Notes under the pieces: model-generated
What the model saw: only the letters and a program-made list of their open reading frames with translations
What the model was told of the DNA's origin: nothing
The model's database searches: none
Origin: Streptomyces sp. ISL-66
GTDB lineage: Bacteria; Actinomycetota; Actinomycetes; Streptomycetales; Streptomycetaceae
Assembly: GCF_018614135.1 (NCBI RefSeq)
Contig: NZ_JAGGOW010000171.1
Coordinates: 1 to 35,405, forward strand
DNA length: 35,405 nt
Direction of reading: 5' to 3'
Shown: piece by piece, positions 35,369-35,405 of the stretch
Layout of the letters: every line of letters starts with the position of its first letter
Position numbering within the stretch: the first letter of the stretch is position 1
Position numbers and translations under genes: made by a program

Positions 35369-35405
35369 CCCCGCACACCAGGTGATGCTGTTGGTTAATC
35401 CGGGG

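Overview
The window is high-GC actinobacterial chromosome, almost certainly Streptomyces. The bulk of it, from an HTH-MurA fusion and aconitase to a pair of Stealth-family phosphotransferases, follows the gene order I remember for the S. coelicolor SCO5998-SCO6023 region. Gene names taken from that comparison (ngcEFG, rok7B7, xylFGH, dxs) rest on protein sequence plus order recalled from memory, not on a database search.

Layout. (1) 1-4780 is an accessory, partly decayed segment: a divergent pair of DJ-1/PfpI proteins (a GlxA/AraC-type regulator and an isonitrile-hydratase-like enzyme), an IS630-family element whose transposase needs a -1 frameshift, a frame-broken remnant, and the 3' end of a tyrosine integrase. 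(2) 4785-9857 holds a MurA paralogue with an N-terminal HTH (minus), a MarR remnant and aconitase (plus). Both intact genes have a palindrome with the same half-sites, ATCTC-N6-GAGAT, in their upstream regions; aconitase also has an iron-box-like site. (3) 9945-13494 is an ngcEFG-type amino-sugar ABC importer without an ATPase gene, with a DasR-like site over its predicted promoter. (4) 13533-16874 is a convergent mgtA-type Mg2+ P-type ATPase with a long 5' leader containing a 13-codon ORF (MSPDRSPCSALFG) with a strong Shine-Dalgarno sequence. (5) 16875-21665 is a rok7B7-like ROK regulator followed by the xylFGH sugar importer. (6) 21843-25407 holds dxs and an APC-family amino acid permease. 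(7) 25521-35313 is a surface-polymer region: an LCP-family ligase (minus), a propeller-like protein of unknown function, then a tight plus-strand cluster of Stealth phosphotransferase, unknown beta-rich protein, GT4-Stealth fusion, and an SGNH-hydrolase-like protein with Ig-like domains, closed by a hairpin.

How it fits together. Regions 3 and 5 are carbon-uptake systems with their regulator. Region 7 looks like a system for making and decorating a phosphodiester-linked cell-surface glycan: Stealth enzymes transfer hexose-1-phosphate, a GT4 domain would build or prime the glycan, the SGNH-like protein may bind or modify it, and the LCP enzyme could attach a phosphopolymer to the wall. This cluster is the best candidate here for a poorly described system. 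The twin operators at murA2/acnA and the mgtA leader peptide are the best regulatory leads.
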